This document shows, one piece after another, positions 16,957-26,632 of a DNA stretch of 64,000 nt. This stretch comes from Bacillus sp. NP157 (GTDB lineage Bacteria > Pseudomonadota > Gammaproteobacteria > Xanthomonadales > Rhodanobacteraceae): assembly GCA_018889975.1 (NCBI GenBank), contig CP076546.1, positions 434,001 through 498,000 of the forward strand, given 5' to 3'. Position 1 is the first letter of the stretch. Every line of letters starts with the position of its first letter. The notes under the pieces were generated by a model. That model had not been told where the DNA came from. It ran no database searches and worked only from the letters and a program-made list of their open reading frames with translations. A program made the translations under genes and the position numbers.

Positions 16957-18079
16957 GAGAGTATCCAGAAGCCCGCGAGGGACTTCGCATACAAGGTTGC
17001 AGGGGCAAAAAATGCGGGGTCGGGGAGCCGGATCCATTCTCACGCTAACTCGCGGAGGATGTAAGGGATGGTCATGTCGATCGGATTGGACGTCAGCGCG
17101 CGCGACTGCGCCGTGGCCTCGTATGACAACGGCAAGGGTGTTGCGCTGGGGAAGTTCGAGCAAACCCCGGCAGGACATGCACGGCTGGCCAGGAAGCTTC
17201 TGGATTTACGGCCTTCCTGGGTGGTGATGGAAGCGACCGGGATCTATCACCTGGACCTGGCCATCGCGCTGGATCGGGCTGGATTGCCGGTCTCGGTCAT
17301 CAACCCGCGCAGTGCCAAGCGGTTCGCCCAGCTCAAGCTCAAGGGCACCAAGACCGACACGATCGATGCGGGGTTGCTTGCCGAGTATGGCGAGGCGCTC
17401 AAGCCGGCACGCTGGATCGCACCGGAGCAGGCGGACCTGGCCCTGCGGGACCTGGGACGGCAGGTGAACCGGCTGTTGGGGGAGCGGGTCCGCGCGAAGA
17501 ACCGCCTGCACGCCCTGACTGCCAAGAAGGGCACGCATGTGCTGCTGCTCGAGGACGAAACCGAGGCCGTCGCCACCCTCGATCGGCGCATCGAACGCCT
17601 GCGCGGTGCGATGCGCCAGCAGATCGACACCGATCCGGTGCGCCAAGCCCAGCTTCGCCACATGACCGCAGCCCCGGGCATCGCCGAGGTCTCGGCGATG
17701 GCGGTACTCGCTGAACTGGCCATGCTTCCCAGCACTATGAAAGCGCCGCAGGTCAGCCGCCATGCGGGCCTGGACGTTTGTCACACCCAATCGGGCACGA
17801 GCGTCCACGGACGGCCGCGGCTAAGCAAGGGCGGAAACACCTACCTGCGCGCAGGCATGTACATGCCTGCGCTGGTTGCCGTGCGCTACGACCCCTTGGT
17901 CAAAGCCTTCTACGAACAGCTGCTTCGTCGCGGAAAGGCCAAGCGCCAGGCCCTCGCGGCAGTCATGCGCAAATACCTCACCGGGCTCTGGGCTTGCCTG
18001 CGCGACAACGAAAACTTCGACGTCACCAAGCTTTTTAGCCCAGAGCACCTTAGGCAGGGTTGACCGGGAAGAGAGTATC
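16957..18079 (+). mobile_element. IS110-family insertion sequence
   Basis: The element carries one transposase gene (17068-18063). The 9-base sequence GAGAGTATC occurs at 16957-16965 and again at 18071-18079, which would bound an element of about 1.1 kb with the short direct core repeat expected for IS110. Outside it, GCCCCCCGCCCC (16932-16943) and GGGGCGGGGGC (18090-18100) are inverted, as if the element sits in the loop of a stem-loop. The non-coding left part (16966-17067) could encode the bridge RNA known for IS110 elements. The ends are inferred; the left end could lie further out. Confidence 0.6.
17068..18063 (+). CDS. IS110-family transposase (DEDD type)
   Basis: A 331-residue transposase with the N-terminal RuvC-like DEDD domain: Asp in IGLDVS, Glu in VMEATGIY and Asp in [13 protein letters not shown]. 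The C-terminal transposase_20 domain has [12 protein letters not shown] and the SRHAGLDVC serine region. IS110 enzymes recombine DNA guided by a bridge RNA from a non-coding end. The frame is full length, so the element may be active. The start is ATG 17068 or 17074 after a GGAGG site. It lies 136 bases upstream of icmF. Confidence 0.92.
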   Translation: MVMSIGLDVSARDCAVASYDNGKGVALGKFEQTPAGHARLARKLLDLRPSWVVMEATGIYHLDLAIALDRAGLPVSVINPRSAKRFAQLKLKGTKTDTIDAGLLAEYGEALKPARWIAPEQADLALRDLGRQVNRLLGERVRAKNRLHALTAKKGTHVLLLEDETEAVATLDRRIERLRGAMRQQIDTDPVRQAQLRHMTAAPGIAEVSAMAVLAELAMLPSTMKAPQVSRHAGLDVCHTQSGTSVHGRPRLSKGGNTYLRAGMYMPALVAVRYDPLVKAFYEQLLRRGKAKRQALAAVMRKYLTGLWACLRDNENFDVTKLFSPEHLRQG

Positions 18080-18199
18080 TACAGGGTTAGGGGCGGGGGC
18101 ATACGGCCGCGCACGCTGCACTGCATCAGAGCCCGGGCCAGCGGCGGCGGTAGAATTGGCGGGTTCCCTATCCCCGCATCGGTTTTTCCCGGAGTTTCC

Positions 18200-21100
18200 A
18201 TGAGCTCGCAGCCCAAGCACATCCCCGCCAGCCACACCGACGCGGAGGCCAGCCCGCTGCGCTTCGTCACGGCGGCGAGCCTGTTCGATGGCCATGACGC
18301 GGCGATCAACATCATGCGCCGGATCATCCAGAGCCAGGGCGCCGAGGTGATCCACCTGGGCCACAACCGCTCGGTCGAAGACGTGGTGCGCGCGGCGTTG
18401 CAGGAAGACGCTGACGCCATCGCGCTGTCGTCCTACCAGGGCGGCCACGTCGAATACTTCAAGTACATGGTCGACATGCTGCGCGAGCGCGGCGCGTCCC
18501 ACGTCCGCGTGTTCGGCGGTGGCGGCGGCACGATCACGCCGGAAGAAATCAAGGAACTGCAGGCGTACGGGGTAGAGCGTATCTACCACCCGAACGACGG
18601 CATGAAGCTCGGCCTGACCGAGATGATCGAAGACGTGATGACGCGCACCCGCAACGCGCAGAAGGCGCGTACCGAACAGGTGCCCGCCGCGACCTCGATC
18701 GACGACGAGATCTCCATCGGCGGCATGCTTTCGGCGATCGAAGAAGACGCGCTGCCGTCGGCCGAGCTGGAGCGCCTGCGCAAGGAATGGAAACTCGCCG
18801 GTGGCAAGACCCCGGTGCTCGGCCTCACCGGTACCGGCGGCGCGGGCAAGTCCTCGGTGGTGGATGAGCTGCTGCTGCGCTTCCTGCATGCCTTCCCGGA
18901 GATGCGCATCGCCGTGCTCGCCGTCGATCCGACCCGTCGCCGCAGTGGTGGCGCGCTGCTCGGCGACCGTATCCGCATGAATTCCCTGCGCAGCCACCGC
19001 GTGTACATGCGTTCGATGGCGACGCGTCGGCAGCATGCCGCCACTTCGGTGGTGCTGCACGACTGCATCGATTTCCTCAAGGCCCAGGCCTACGACCTGG
19101 TGATCGTCGAGACCGCCGGCATTGGCCAGAGCGACTCGGAAATCGTCGACCTGGTCGACTTCCCGGTCTACGTGATGACCAGCGAATACGGCGCGGCCAG
19201 CCAGCTGGAAAAGATCGACATGCTCGACTTCGCCGAGCTGGTCGTCCTCAACAAGTTCGACAAGCGTGGCGCCGAAGACGCGCTGCGCGACGTGCGCAAG
19301 CAGTGGAAGCGCAACCGCATCGCCTTCCAGCTGGCCGACGAGAAGGTGCCGGTCTACCCGACCATCGCCAGCCAGTTCAACGACCCGGGTGTGACCTGGA
19401 TGTTCGACAACCTGTGCCGCCTGCTGCGCGAGAAGCTTTCGCTGCCGGGCGCGGGCTGGACGCCGGACGTCGACACCAGCCTGCGCGAGCCGCGCGCGAC
19501 GGTGCTGATCCCGGGCAGCCGGGTGCGTTACCTGGCCGAGATCGCCGAGCAGGGCCGCGGCGTGAACGGCGGCATCGCGAAGCAGGCGGAAGCGGCGGCG
19601 AAGGCGCAGCACTATTTCGAGTCGCTCAAGGACATCGGCGACGACGCGCTGCCGCGTGCCTTCGACCTCTACGACCATGCCTTGCTCAGCGTCGAGGGCG
19701 ACCGTTCGCTCGCCACGCTGCGCCAGCGCTACAACGAGGCCGTGCGCGAGCTGTCCAGCGAAGCGATCAACCTCCTGCGCGAGTGGCCGGCACGTTTTGC
19801 CTCGGTCACCGCCGAGTACAACGAGTACACGGTGCGCGACAAGGTGATCCGCGTGGAGAACTACCGCGAGTCGCTGAGCCACCAGAAGATCCCGAAGGTA
19901 TCGCCGCCGAAGACCAAGGACTGGGGCGAGCTGCTCTCGTTCCTGATGCGCGAGAACCTGCCGGGCTACTACCCGTACACCGGTGGCGTGTTCCCGTATC
20001 GCCGCGCCGGTGAAGACCCGACCCGCATGTTCGCGGGCGAGGGTACGCCGGAGCGGACCAATCGCCGTTTCCACTACCTGTCGCTGGGTGGCGCCGCCGC
20101 GCGCCTGTCGACCGCGTTCGACTCGGTGACGCTTTACGGCGAAGACCCGGCGCCGCGCCCGGATATCTACGGCAAGATCGGTAACTCCGGCGTCAGCATC
20201 GCCACGCTCGACGACATGAAGAAGCTGTATTCCGGCTTCGACCTGTCCGCGCCGAGCACCTCGGTGTCGATGACCATCAATGGCCCGGCGCCGATCATCC
20301 TCGCCATGTTCATGAACACGGCGATCGACCAGAACATCGAGAAGCACCTCAACGAGGAACCCTCGCGCTGGGACGCCGTCAACGCCCGCATCGCCGAGCT
20401 CTATCCCGACGGCAATCGCCCGAAGTACAACGGCGACCTGCCGGCCGGCAACAACGGCCTCGGCCTCGGCCTGCTGGGCGTGTCGGGCGAGGAAGTCGTC
20501 GACGAAGAAACCTACGCGCGGATCCAGGCTTACACGCTGGCGACCGTGCGCGGCACCGTCCAGGCCGACATCCTCAAGGAAGACCAGGCGCAGAACACCT
20601 GCATCTTCTCCACGGAATTCGCCCTGCGCATGATGGGCGATATCCAGCAGTTCTTCGTCGACAACAAGGTCCGCAACTTCTATTCGGTGTCGATCTCGGG
20701 TTACCACATCGCCGAAGCCGGTGCGAACCCGATCAGCCAGCTGGCCTTTACGCTGTCGAACGGCTTCACCATCGTCGAGTACTACCTCGCCCGCGGGATG
20801 AAGATCGACGACTTCGCGCCAAACCTGTCGTTCTTCTTCTCCAACGGCATGGACCCGGAATACACGGTGATCGGCCGCGTCGCCCGTCGCATCTGGGCGC
20901 GTGCGATGCGCGAGCGCTACGGTGCCAGCGCGCGCAGCCAGATGCTCAAGTACCACATCCAGACCTCCGGCCGTTCGCTGCACGCGCAGGAGATCCAGTT
21001 CAACGACATCCGCACCACGCTGCAGGCGCTGTATGCGCTGTTCGACAACTGCAACAGCCTGCACACCAACGCATACGACGAAGCGATCACCACGCCGACG

Positions 21101-21652
21101 GAAGAGAGCGTGCGTCGCGCCGTGGCGATCCAGCTGATCATCAACCGCGAGCTCGGCCTCAACTTCAACGAAAACCCCTGGCAGGGCAGCTACGTCGTGG
21201 ACGAGCTGACCGACCTGGTTGAAGAAGCCGTGTACAAGGAGTTCGAGGCGATCAGCGAGCGCGGTGGCGTGCTCGGTGCGATGGACACCATGTACCAGCG
21301 CGGCAAGATCCAGGAAGAGTCGATGTACTACGAGCACAAGAAGCACGACGGCTCGCTTCCGCTCATCGGCGTCAACACCTTCCTGCCCAAGGACCACGGC
21401 GGCGAGATCGCCACCGAGATCGAGCTCATCCGTTCCACCCCGGAAGAGAAGGGCCAGCAGATCGACAACGTGCTGCTGTACGGCAAGGCTCGCAACGGCC
21501 TCGCCCCGGACAGCCTGCGCAACCTGCAGAAGACCGCCCGCGATCGCCGCAACGTCTTCGAACAGCTGATGGACGCCGTCAAGCACAACAGCCTTGGCCA
21601 GATCAGCCACGCCCTCTACGACGTCGGCGGCGAATACCGCCGCAACATGTAG
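18200..21652 (+). CDS. icmF: Fused isobutyryl-CoA mutase / MeaI-type GTPase (IcmF)
   Basis: A 1150-residue, coenzyme-B12-dependent carbon-skeleton mutase that interconverts isobutyryl-CoA and butyryl-CoA. The order is typical of IcmF: B12-binding domain (about 20-150, with FDGHDAA giving the cobalt-ligand His32), G-protein chaperone (P-loop [12 protein letters not shown] at 208-219, then [11 protein letters not shown] and NKFDKRG), then the mutase barrel (from about 560, with [20 protein letters not shown] and [14 protein letters not shown]). The fused chaperone separates it from plain methylmalonyl-CoA mutase. ATG 18200 has CGGAG upstream. The stop TAG is the TAG inside a REP unit. It fits valine-derived isobutyryl-CoA metabolism. 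Confidence 0.93.
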   Translation: MSSQPKHIPASHTDAEASPLRFVTAASLFDGHDAAINIMRRIIQSQGAEVIHLGHNRSVEDVVRAALQEDADAIALSSYQGGHVEYFKYMVDMLRERGASHVRVFGGGGGTITPEEIKELQAYGVERIYHPNDGMKLGLTEMIEDVMTRTRNAQKARTEQVPAATSIDDEISIGGMLSAIEEDALPSAELERLRKEWKLAGGKTPVLGLTGTGGAGKSSVVDELLLRFLHAFPEMRIAVLAVDPTRRRSGGALLGDRIRMNSLRSHRVYMRSMATRRQHAATSVVLHDCIDFLKAQAYDLVIVETAGIGQSDSEIVDLVDFPVYVMTSEYGAASQLEKIDMLDFAELVVLNKFDKRGAEDALRDVRKQWKRNRIAFQLADEKVPVYPTIASQFNDPGVTWMFDNLCRLLREKLSLPGAGWTPDVDTSLREPRATVLIPGSRVRYLAEIAEQGRGVNGGIAKQAEAAAKAQHYFESLKDIGDDALPRAFDLYDHALLSVEGDRSLATLRQRYNEAVRELSSEAINLLREWPARFASVTAEYNEYTVRDKVIRVENYRESLSHQKIPKVSPPKTKDWGELLSFLMRENLPGYYPYTGGVFPYRRAGEDPTRMFAGEGTPERTNRRFHYLSLGGAAARLSTAFDSVTLYGEDPAPRPDIYGKIGNSGVSIATLDDMKKLYSGFDLSAPSTSVSMTINGPAPIILAMFMNTAIDQNIEKHLNEEPSRWDAVNARIAELYPDGNRPKYNGDLPAGNNGLGLGLLGVSGEEVVDEETYARIQAYTLATVRGTVQADILKEDQAQNTCIFSTEFALRMMGDIQQFFVDNKVRNFYSVSISGYHIAEAGANPISQLAFTLSNGFTIVEYYLARGMKIDDFAPNLSFFFSNGMDPEYTVIGRVARRIWARAMRERYGASARSQMLKYHIQTSGRSLHAQEIQFNDIRTTLQALYALFDNCNSLHTNAYDEAITTPTEESVRRAVAIQLIINRELGLNFNENPWQGSYVVDELTDLVEEAVYKEFEAISERGGVLGAMDTMYQRGKIQEESMYYEHKKHDGSLPLIGVNTFLPKDHGGEIATEIELIRSTPEEKGQQIDNVLLYGKARNGLAPDSLRNLQKTARDRRNVFEQLMDAVKHNSLGQISHALYDVGGEYRRNM

Positions 21653-21833
21653 GAGCACGCCCGCGCGCGACATCTTTTCGCGACCACGCACAGGGATGTG
21701 TCGGCACCACCAAAACGAACCTGTCGCAGCCAAAAAACGGAAATATCGCCACCACCGAAACGGATATATCGCCACCACCGAAACGGATGTCCATGTTCCC
21801 GAATACCCTGTCGCGCGCAGGCGCGCTCCTACA
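21648..21833. repeat. Pair of inverted REP units spanning icmF end and the next gene start
   Basis: A slightly diverged REP unit at 21648-21670 supplies the icmF stop codon. A perfect inverted unit at 21811-21833 lies inside the first codons of the SGNH-like gene. Between them is a tandem-repeat tract. Confidence 0.8.
21696..21786. repeat. 23-bp tandem repeat, about four copies
   Basis: The last two copies are nearly identical around ATATCGCCACCACCGAAACG, with a 23-base period (21743 and 21766). Two more diverged copies lie upstream (GTCGGCACCACCAAAACGAA, then CTGTCGCAGCCAAAAAACGG). The tract ends at the ATG of the SGNH-like gene, so copy number changes would alter its leader. Confidence 0.75.
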
Positions 21834-22587
21834 GATCCTGTTGCTGTTCCTGCTCTGCCTGGCGACGGCCGCCTCCGCGGCGTCGCCGCCACGCCGCATC
21901 CTCTTCGTCGGCAACAGCCTCACCTATGTCAACAACCTCCCGTCGGCCACGGCTTCGCTGGCGCCGCCCGACGTGGAGGTGGACGCATTCGCCTTGCCGG
22001 GCGCCTCGCTGGCCGACGGCGAACACAATGCGCGCCTCGCCGACCTGCTTGCCCACGGCCACTACACCGACGTGGTGTTCCAGGAGCGAGGCGGCGATGC
22101 GGTCTGCCATGGCGAGGGCTGTCTCACCCGCCCGCACCACGTCGAGGTGAGGCGGGCGAGCACGGTGCTCGCGAAAATGGCCCGCGATGGCGGCGCACGG
22201 CTCTACTACCTGGGCACCTGGCAGCTCAACACGGTCATCGAGCCGGAGCTGGTCAAGGGCGAACGAGACATCGCCGCCGCCATGGGCGCCCGTTACATCG
22301 AACTGGGCGAAACCTGGCTGCGCCTGCGCGCCGCGGACCCGAACGCTGCGTGGCTGCACAGCGATGGCCAGCACCCGGGCCACGCCACTACGGCGCTGAT
22401 GGCCGTGCGCGTCTGGCAGGCGCTCTCGGGCGAGCGGGCGACGCGTCCTCCCTGCGTCGGCGGCACGCTCTACTACCACGCGCCCAGCGACGACGGCTTC
22501 TTCCATGTCGACCGCGCGGCGCAGCCCGTGACATGCCTCGTGAGCCAGGAGCAGGTCGCGGCCTTCGCTGCGTCCAGTCCGGACTGA
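21787..22587 (+). CDS. Secreted SGNH/GDSL-like hydrolase family protein
   Basis: A 266-residue exported protein. After a hydrophobic signal segment ending ATAASA, the block I motif is FVGNSLTYVN (Ser nucleophile) and the block V-like motif is SDGQHPGHAT (Asp and His). This fits the SGNH hydrolases that cut esters or acetyl groups, and the substrate is unknown. Four cysteines in the mature part may pair. Codons 9-16 (LSRAGALL) are encoded by a REP unit, so the positively charged part of the signal peptide comes from the repeat. Starts at 21787 or 21793 are both possible, and no good ribosome-binding site decides. Confidence 0.75.
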   Translation: MSMFPNTLSRAGALLQILLLFLLCLATAASAASPPRRILFVGNSLTYVNNLPSATASLAPPDVEVDAFALPGASLADGEHNARLADLLAHGHYTDVVFQERGGDAVCHGEGCLTRPHHVEVRRASTVLAKMARDGGARLYYLGTWQLNTVIEPELVKGERDIAAAMGARYIELGETWLRLRAADPNAAWLHSDGQHPGHATTALMAVRVWQALSGERATRPPCVGGTLYYHAPSDDGFFHVDRAAQPVTCLVSQEQVAAFAASSPD

Positions 22588-22672
22588 CGCAGGCTCGCGG
22601 ACCGGCCGCGGACATGCCGCCCCGCGCGCACCCCTGCTAAGCTCGCCCGATCGATTCGGGGGAGTCCAGGGA

Positions 22673-24979
22673 ATGGCAAACGAAGATGCGCGCGCGTCAG
22701 CCTCGGCTGATGCCGAACCGTTGTGGCAGCCGCCGTCCCTCGTGCTGTCGATCAACAAAGTGCTCGCCGGCTTTGTCATGGGGCTGCTGTTCGTCTCGGC
22801 GCTGGGGCTGTCGTCCACGTTTGGCTTTCCCTGGACGGTGGTCATTCCGTTCGCGACGCTCGGCCTTGCCGTGGCGGTCCATGAGCTCGGCCATTTCATC
22901 GCCGCCCGGCGAGGCGGGATGTGGATCCTGTCCGTCCGTCTCGGCCCGCTCCAGTTCGCACCCAGGCGGCGCGGCTGGAAGATGCGCGTGAAACGCGCCG
23001 CGACACGCGGCGCGCTGGGCTCCGTCAGCGCGTTGCCACCGCTGGGTAAGCCGTGGCGCCCGGTCTTCATCCGCTTCATGCTGGGCGGCGTGGCAGCGAA
23101 TGCCGTTTTGATCGCGCTGCTCGTCGTTGGCATGGTTCTCACGCCCACCTTGCATGCGAAGGCCGGCTGGGTGGCCGCGATCTGCGTAGCGGTCGGGCCG
23201 CTGGTGAACATCCTGCCGTTCCGCCACGGGATGGACTCCGACGGCTTGCAGGCCCTGCGCTGGTGGCTCCATCCGCCGTCCGAATCCTCGCTGCGAAACA
23301 CCGTGGCGCTGGTTCGCATGAACTACGCAAGGCGGCTGGCGGAGATCTCGCCGGCCGACGTGGCGATTTTCGAGGGCATGAGCCCGATGCACGCCCTCTG
23401 GTCGCGGGTGAAGGACGACCTGGCCCACGGCGCGTGGCGCGAATGCGCCGGGCGAATGGGCGCCTGGAAGGCAGCGCTGTCCAGCGACCCCGCCCAACGC
23501 GCCGCGCAATCGGAATTCGCGAGCCTGGTACGGCGTGAGATCGAATTCGCGGCCGCGGTCGTTGCCCGTGATGCAAGCCTGCTCCCGGACGCAGCCGCCC
23601 TGCGTGACGCGAGCTGGCATATCCCGGCACTGCCGCACCGCTACGACGTGTTCAGGGCGTGGCTCGCTGGCGGTGGGCATGGCATGGCCCAGGCAAGGCG
23701 CCGCGCGCTCGATGCCGCCGCAGACAGCCTCAGCTTCACGGCCGAGGAAAGCGAAGGCCTGTTGCTCGATGCGCTCGCGGCGACCGATCGCTGGGCCGTG
23801 GAACCGGCCGCCGCCGCCGACGTAGACGGCATGACCTCAGCGGCGGGTGACAGCGACGAGGACAGCGATGCCGGTACGACGTCAGCGCAGCCGCCGTCCA
23901 TCTGGCAGCCCACGCCAGGTACGCGGTCTACGCTTTCATTGGTGTGGCTTGCGGGCCTGCTGATGCTGGCTTACCTGGCGATCCATGGGAACGCGGCCCG
24001 GTACGGCGTGACCCTGGCCTTCGTCGTGGGCATCGTTGGGCTGTTCGCCTCCTTCCTCGTGCGCGAGGTCGCCCGCTTCGTCGTGGCGCGGCAGCAGGGC
24101 ATGGTCGTGCTTGGCTTGCGCTTCGGGGCACTGCAAATCCTCCCTTTGCGCGGCGGTATGCGGATGCGCTGGCGTCGCTGGCGGGCGGGGCAGGGCTTCT
24201 CCGAACTGCATGCCATGCCGTCCGCCACGCGTCCCTTGCGCCGTGGTTACCTCTGGCTTGCCCTTGCTGGCTTCGTGCCACAGCTGGCCCTCGCGGCGCT
24301 TTGCTTGCTGGCCGCGCAGCTGGCCAGCGACATGCTGGTCCACTCGATGCTCACCCTGGCGGGCTATGCATCGCTCATGCCGTTTTGTAATCCCTACTCG
24401 GCAGCGCCTTCCGAGCTCAACGATGTCGTCAACGCCTGGCGATGGTGGCGCCACCCGCCGGACGAAGCGCACTTTCCGAGCTTGCGACTGCATGCGCGCG
24501 TGCTATCGGGTGCACCGGTTTCCCTGTTGTCCGAACAGGAACTGGAGACCATCGCCGATGGGTCCCCGGTGGCGGGCGCGTGGTATCGCGTCAAGGCAGC
24601 GCAACAGCGTGGCGCATGGTCGGATGCCGTGGAGCTGGGCCTTGTCTTGCAGGACGCTGTTTCGACCGACCCGCAGGGTGAAGCCGTTGCGGAGATCGCC
24701 ATGCTCACGCGGCAGGAGATCGACTGGATGTCGGCCGTGAACGAGCGTGACGCTACATGGCTCCCGGGAGATGCGGATGTCCAGGCAGCGCGCTGGGGGA
24801 ATCCAGCGTTTGGCGCACGCTGCCGGGCAGTGCGGGCGTGGCTTACGCGCGATGCGGCGGCGCTCGCCGTGGCGACCGGGGAGGCGGAAGCCGAGGCCAG
24901 CCGCAGCATCGATCGGTCGTTGGTGGAGAGCGAGCGGCTCATATTCCGCGCGCTAGCTGCTACACCGAACCACGTGTAG
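22673..24979 (+). CDS. Internally duplicated M50-like membrane metalloprotease, second copy degenerate
   Basis: A 768-residue protein made of two homologous halves. The first (about 25-385) has the zinc motif HELGH at 70-74 in a membrane helix, and NILPF with DSDG (179-191), the second M50 (site-2 protease) signature. The second half (about 420-768) aligns at an offset of 394 residues, but HELGHFIAARRGGM has become REVARFVVARQQGM, and the NxxP/DG motif is lost (MPFCNPYSAAPSELND). RWWxHPP is kept in both (196 and 590). Each half ends in a soluble helical domain. An acidic linker (390-404) joins them. The stop TAG is supplied by a REP unit. The substrate is unknown. Confidence 0.8.
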   Translation: MANEDARASASADAEPLWQPPSLVLSINKVLAGFVMGLLFVSALGLSSTFGFPWTVVIPFATLGLAVAVHELGHFIAARRGGMWILSVRLGPLQFAPRRRGWKMRVKRAATRGALGSVSALPPLGKPWRPVFIRFMLGGVAANAVLIALLVVGMVLTPTLHAKAGWVAAICVAVGPLVNILPFRHGMDSDGLQALRWWLHPPSESSLRNTVALVRMNYARRLAEISPADVAIFEGMSPMHALWSRVKDDLAHGAWRECAGRMGAWKAALSSDPAQRAAQSEFASLVRREIEFAAAVVARDASLLPDAAALRDASWHIPALPHRYDVFRAWLAGGGHGMAQARRRALDAAADSLSFTAEESEGLLLDALAATDRWAVEPAAAADVDGMTSAAGDSDEDSDAGTTSAQPPSIWQPTPGTRSTLSLVWLAGLLMLAYLAIHGNAARYGVTLAFVVGIVGLFASFLVREVARFVVARQQGMVVLGLRFGALQILPLRGGMRMRWRRWRAGQGFSELHAMPSATRPLRRGYLWLALAGFVPQLALAALCLLAAQLASDMLVHSMLTLAGYASLMPFCNPYSAAPSELNDVVNAWRWWRHPPDEAHFPSLRLHARVLSGAPVSLLSEQELETIADGSPVAGAWYRVKAAQQRGAWSDAVELGLVLQDAVSTDPQGEAVAEIAMLTRQEIDWMSAVNERDATWLPGDADVQAARWGNPAFGARCRAVRAWLTRDAAALAVATGEAEAEASRSIDRSLVESERLIFRALAATPNHV

Positions 24980-25048
24980 GAGCGCGCCTGCGCGCGACAT
25001 CCTGTTGCGTCGTGGCAACCAGATGTCGCGCGCAGGCGCGCTCCTACA
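24975..25048. repeat. Inverted REP pair (REPIN)
   Basis: A perfect direct REP unit (24975-24997) faces a perfect inverted unit (25026-25048). The arms form a long hairpin across a 28-base spacer and separate the M50-like gene from exbD, which is convergent. The left unit contains the M50-like stop codon. Confidence 0.9.
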
Positions 25049-25069
25049 AACAAAGCGTGGGTTAGCGTG

Positions 25070-25480
25070 TCAGTCGGACGCGAAGTCGATCCGTTCCATC
25101 CTGTGCGCCTTCACCAGCGCGAGGACCCGCGCCACGTCCTCGTAAGGGGCTTCATCCTTCGCATGCAGCTCCACGTGCGGGATCAGCGAGGCGTCGTCAC
25201 GTCCACTGGCCGCAGCGATGTCCAGCTGCGTGGCGAGGCTCGCGTCGGTCACCAGCGTGCCGTTGAGGAAGACCATGCCACCCGAGTCGACGGTGACCCG
25301 AAGTGGTTCGGGAGGATCGAGGATCTCCCCCGTGCCATTGGGCAGGTCGACCCGGTTCCTTTGCGCGATAACCGGCGTGGAAATCATGAAGATGATCAGC
25401 AGCACCAGCAGGACGTCGACCAGTGGCGTGACGTTGATGCCGGCGATGGGGGACGACTCGGCCCTTGCAGAGAAAGCCAT
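25070..25480 (-). CDS. ExbD/TolR-family proton-channel subunit
   Basis: A 136-residue protein with a short cytoplasmic N-terminus, a single membrane helix (INVTPLVDVLLVLLIIFMIS, carrying the essential Asp) and a periplasmic domain. ExbD works with ExbB to drive TonB-type transport. The ATG at 25480 (MAFSAR) follows a GGAGGAA site, better than the in-frame ATG at 25531. No exbB or tonB is next to it, so it is a lone copy here. Confidence 0.9.
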   Translation of the reverse strand: MAFSARAESSPIAGINVTPLVDVLLVLLIIFMISTPVIAQRNRVDLPNGTGEILDPPEPLRVTVDSGGMVFLNGTLVTDASLATQLDIAAASGRDDASLIPHVELHAKDEAPYEDVARVLALVKAHRMERIDFASD

Positions 25481-25624
25481 ACTTCCTCCTTGCACGTTCG
25501 ATGATGTGGTGGGAACCCTGGTGCCGGCCATGGGGGATGCCGGCGGCCCGAGCTTGCCCTGCCAAAGGGGGCTTCCCGCAAGCCCCGGCCCGGGTGCATG
25601 ATCGGCGGATCAGGTGGAGACGGC

Positions 25625-26578
25625 ATGGATACCGAGTTGCACACCGCGGCGGAGCCGCCGCCGAGGCCCATGGCCGCCCTCTGGCGCCGCTGGCTGGCCT
25701 TCCTCATCGATTGGATCATCCTATCGCTTGGCGGCGCCATCGCCGGCCTCGTCCTGTTCGAGCCCTTCGCTCGGATGGGGCTGTGGTGCCGCGTGCTCGG
25801 CTTCGCCATCGCGGTGATCTATTTCGGCATCTTCGATAGCGGCTGGGGCGGCGCGGGCTCTCCCGGCAAGAAGGTCTTGAGTATCCGCGTCGTCGATGGC
25901 GCAGGCCGGGTGATCGCCGTCTGGCGTGCGCTGCTACGTGCCGCCGTCATCTGCGTCCCGGTGTTGCTAAATGGCATGTTGCTGTTTCCCGCAGAAGCCC
26001 CGCTGGGCGCACGGGCCCTCGAGGGCCTGGTCGGCGGCCTGTTGCTTGCGTCGCTCTACCTGCTCGTATTCAACGCCGGCACCCGGCAGGGCCTGCACGA
26101 CCTGGCGACGGGCACGTTCGTGATCCGCGGAAGCGCCTCGCGCGAAGCGATGGCCGGATACACCTTCTGGCGGCCGCATCTTGCGATAGCCAGCGTTTTC
26201 CTCGTGGTTGCCGTGCCGATCAGCCTCGCGGGCCTGCCGGTCTTCCTGCGCTTTACGCCGGCGATGAACCACCAGGTGCTCACGCCGCCGGTGGGAGGGC
26301 AGGTCGCCATCCTGGGCGCCTGGATGAACATGAATCCGGCTACGGGGCCGGCTCGCCACTGCACATCGATGAAGGTGCTACTCGGCGGAAGCGGTGTCGG
26401 CATCGACGATCCGCAGCTGGCCCGGCTCGTTGCGATGCGCCTGGCGCCGCGAGCGCATTGCCACCTCGAGGGACCCCTGCCGGTACGCATGCAGTACGGC
26501 TTCGACCTCGGTTTTGCGAGTGGCGTCGGATTCCGCGACCTCGTCCTCGATGAAGCAGGCCTGACCCGCTCGCCTTGA
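25625..26578 (+). CDS. RDD-family membrane protein
   Basis: A 317-residue membrane protein with the RDD domain in its first 165 residues: LWRRWLAFLIDW with the signature Arg and Asp, then DSGWGGAGSPGKKVLSIRVVD and TRQGLHDLATGTFV. Another helix at about 185-205 anchors a C-terminal periplasmic domain of about 110 residues. RDD proteins are membrane proteins of mostly unknown function, some linked to ion transport. ATG 25625 has GGTGGAG seven bases upstream; an ATG nine codons earlier lacks it. Confidence 0.82.
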   Translation: MDTELHTAAEPPPRPMAALWRRWLAFLIDWIILSLGGAIAGLVLFEPFARMGLWCRVLGFAIAVIYFGIFDSGWGGAGSPGKKVLSIRVVDGAGRVIAVWRALLRAAVICVPVLLNGMLLFPAEAPLGARALEGLVGGLLLASLYLLVFNAGTRQGLHDLATGTFVIRGSASREAMAGYTFWRPHLAIASVFLVVAVPISLAGLPVFLRFTPAMNHQVLTPPVGGQVAILGAWMNMNPATGPARHCTSMKVLLGGSGVGIDDPQLARLVAMRLAPRAHCHLEGPLPVRMQYGFDLGFASGVGFRDLVLDEAGLTRSP

Positions 26579-26632
26579 ACCTAACCCGCCATTCGTAGTC
26601 CCATGGGGGTTGGTTTTAGGGAGTGCGTTGCG

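Noticed and set aside
18064-18199. Cobalamin riboswitch upstream of icmF
   Set aside because: The 136-base gap is partly IS110 end and contains no B12-box-like sequence.
18050-21892. Very long (about 1280-codon) open frame opposite icmF
   Set aside because: It mirrors icmF codon for codon, is rich in Val-Asp-His-Arg and has no recognisable domain; it is an antisense shadow.
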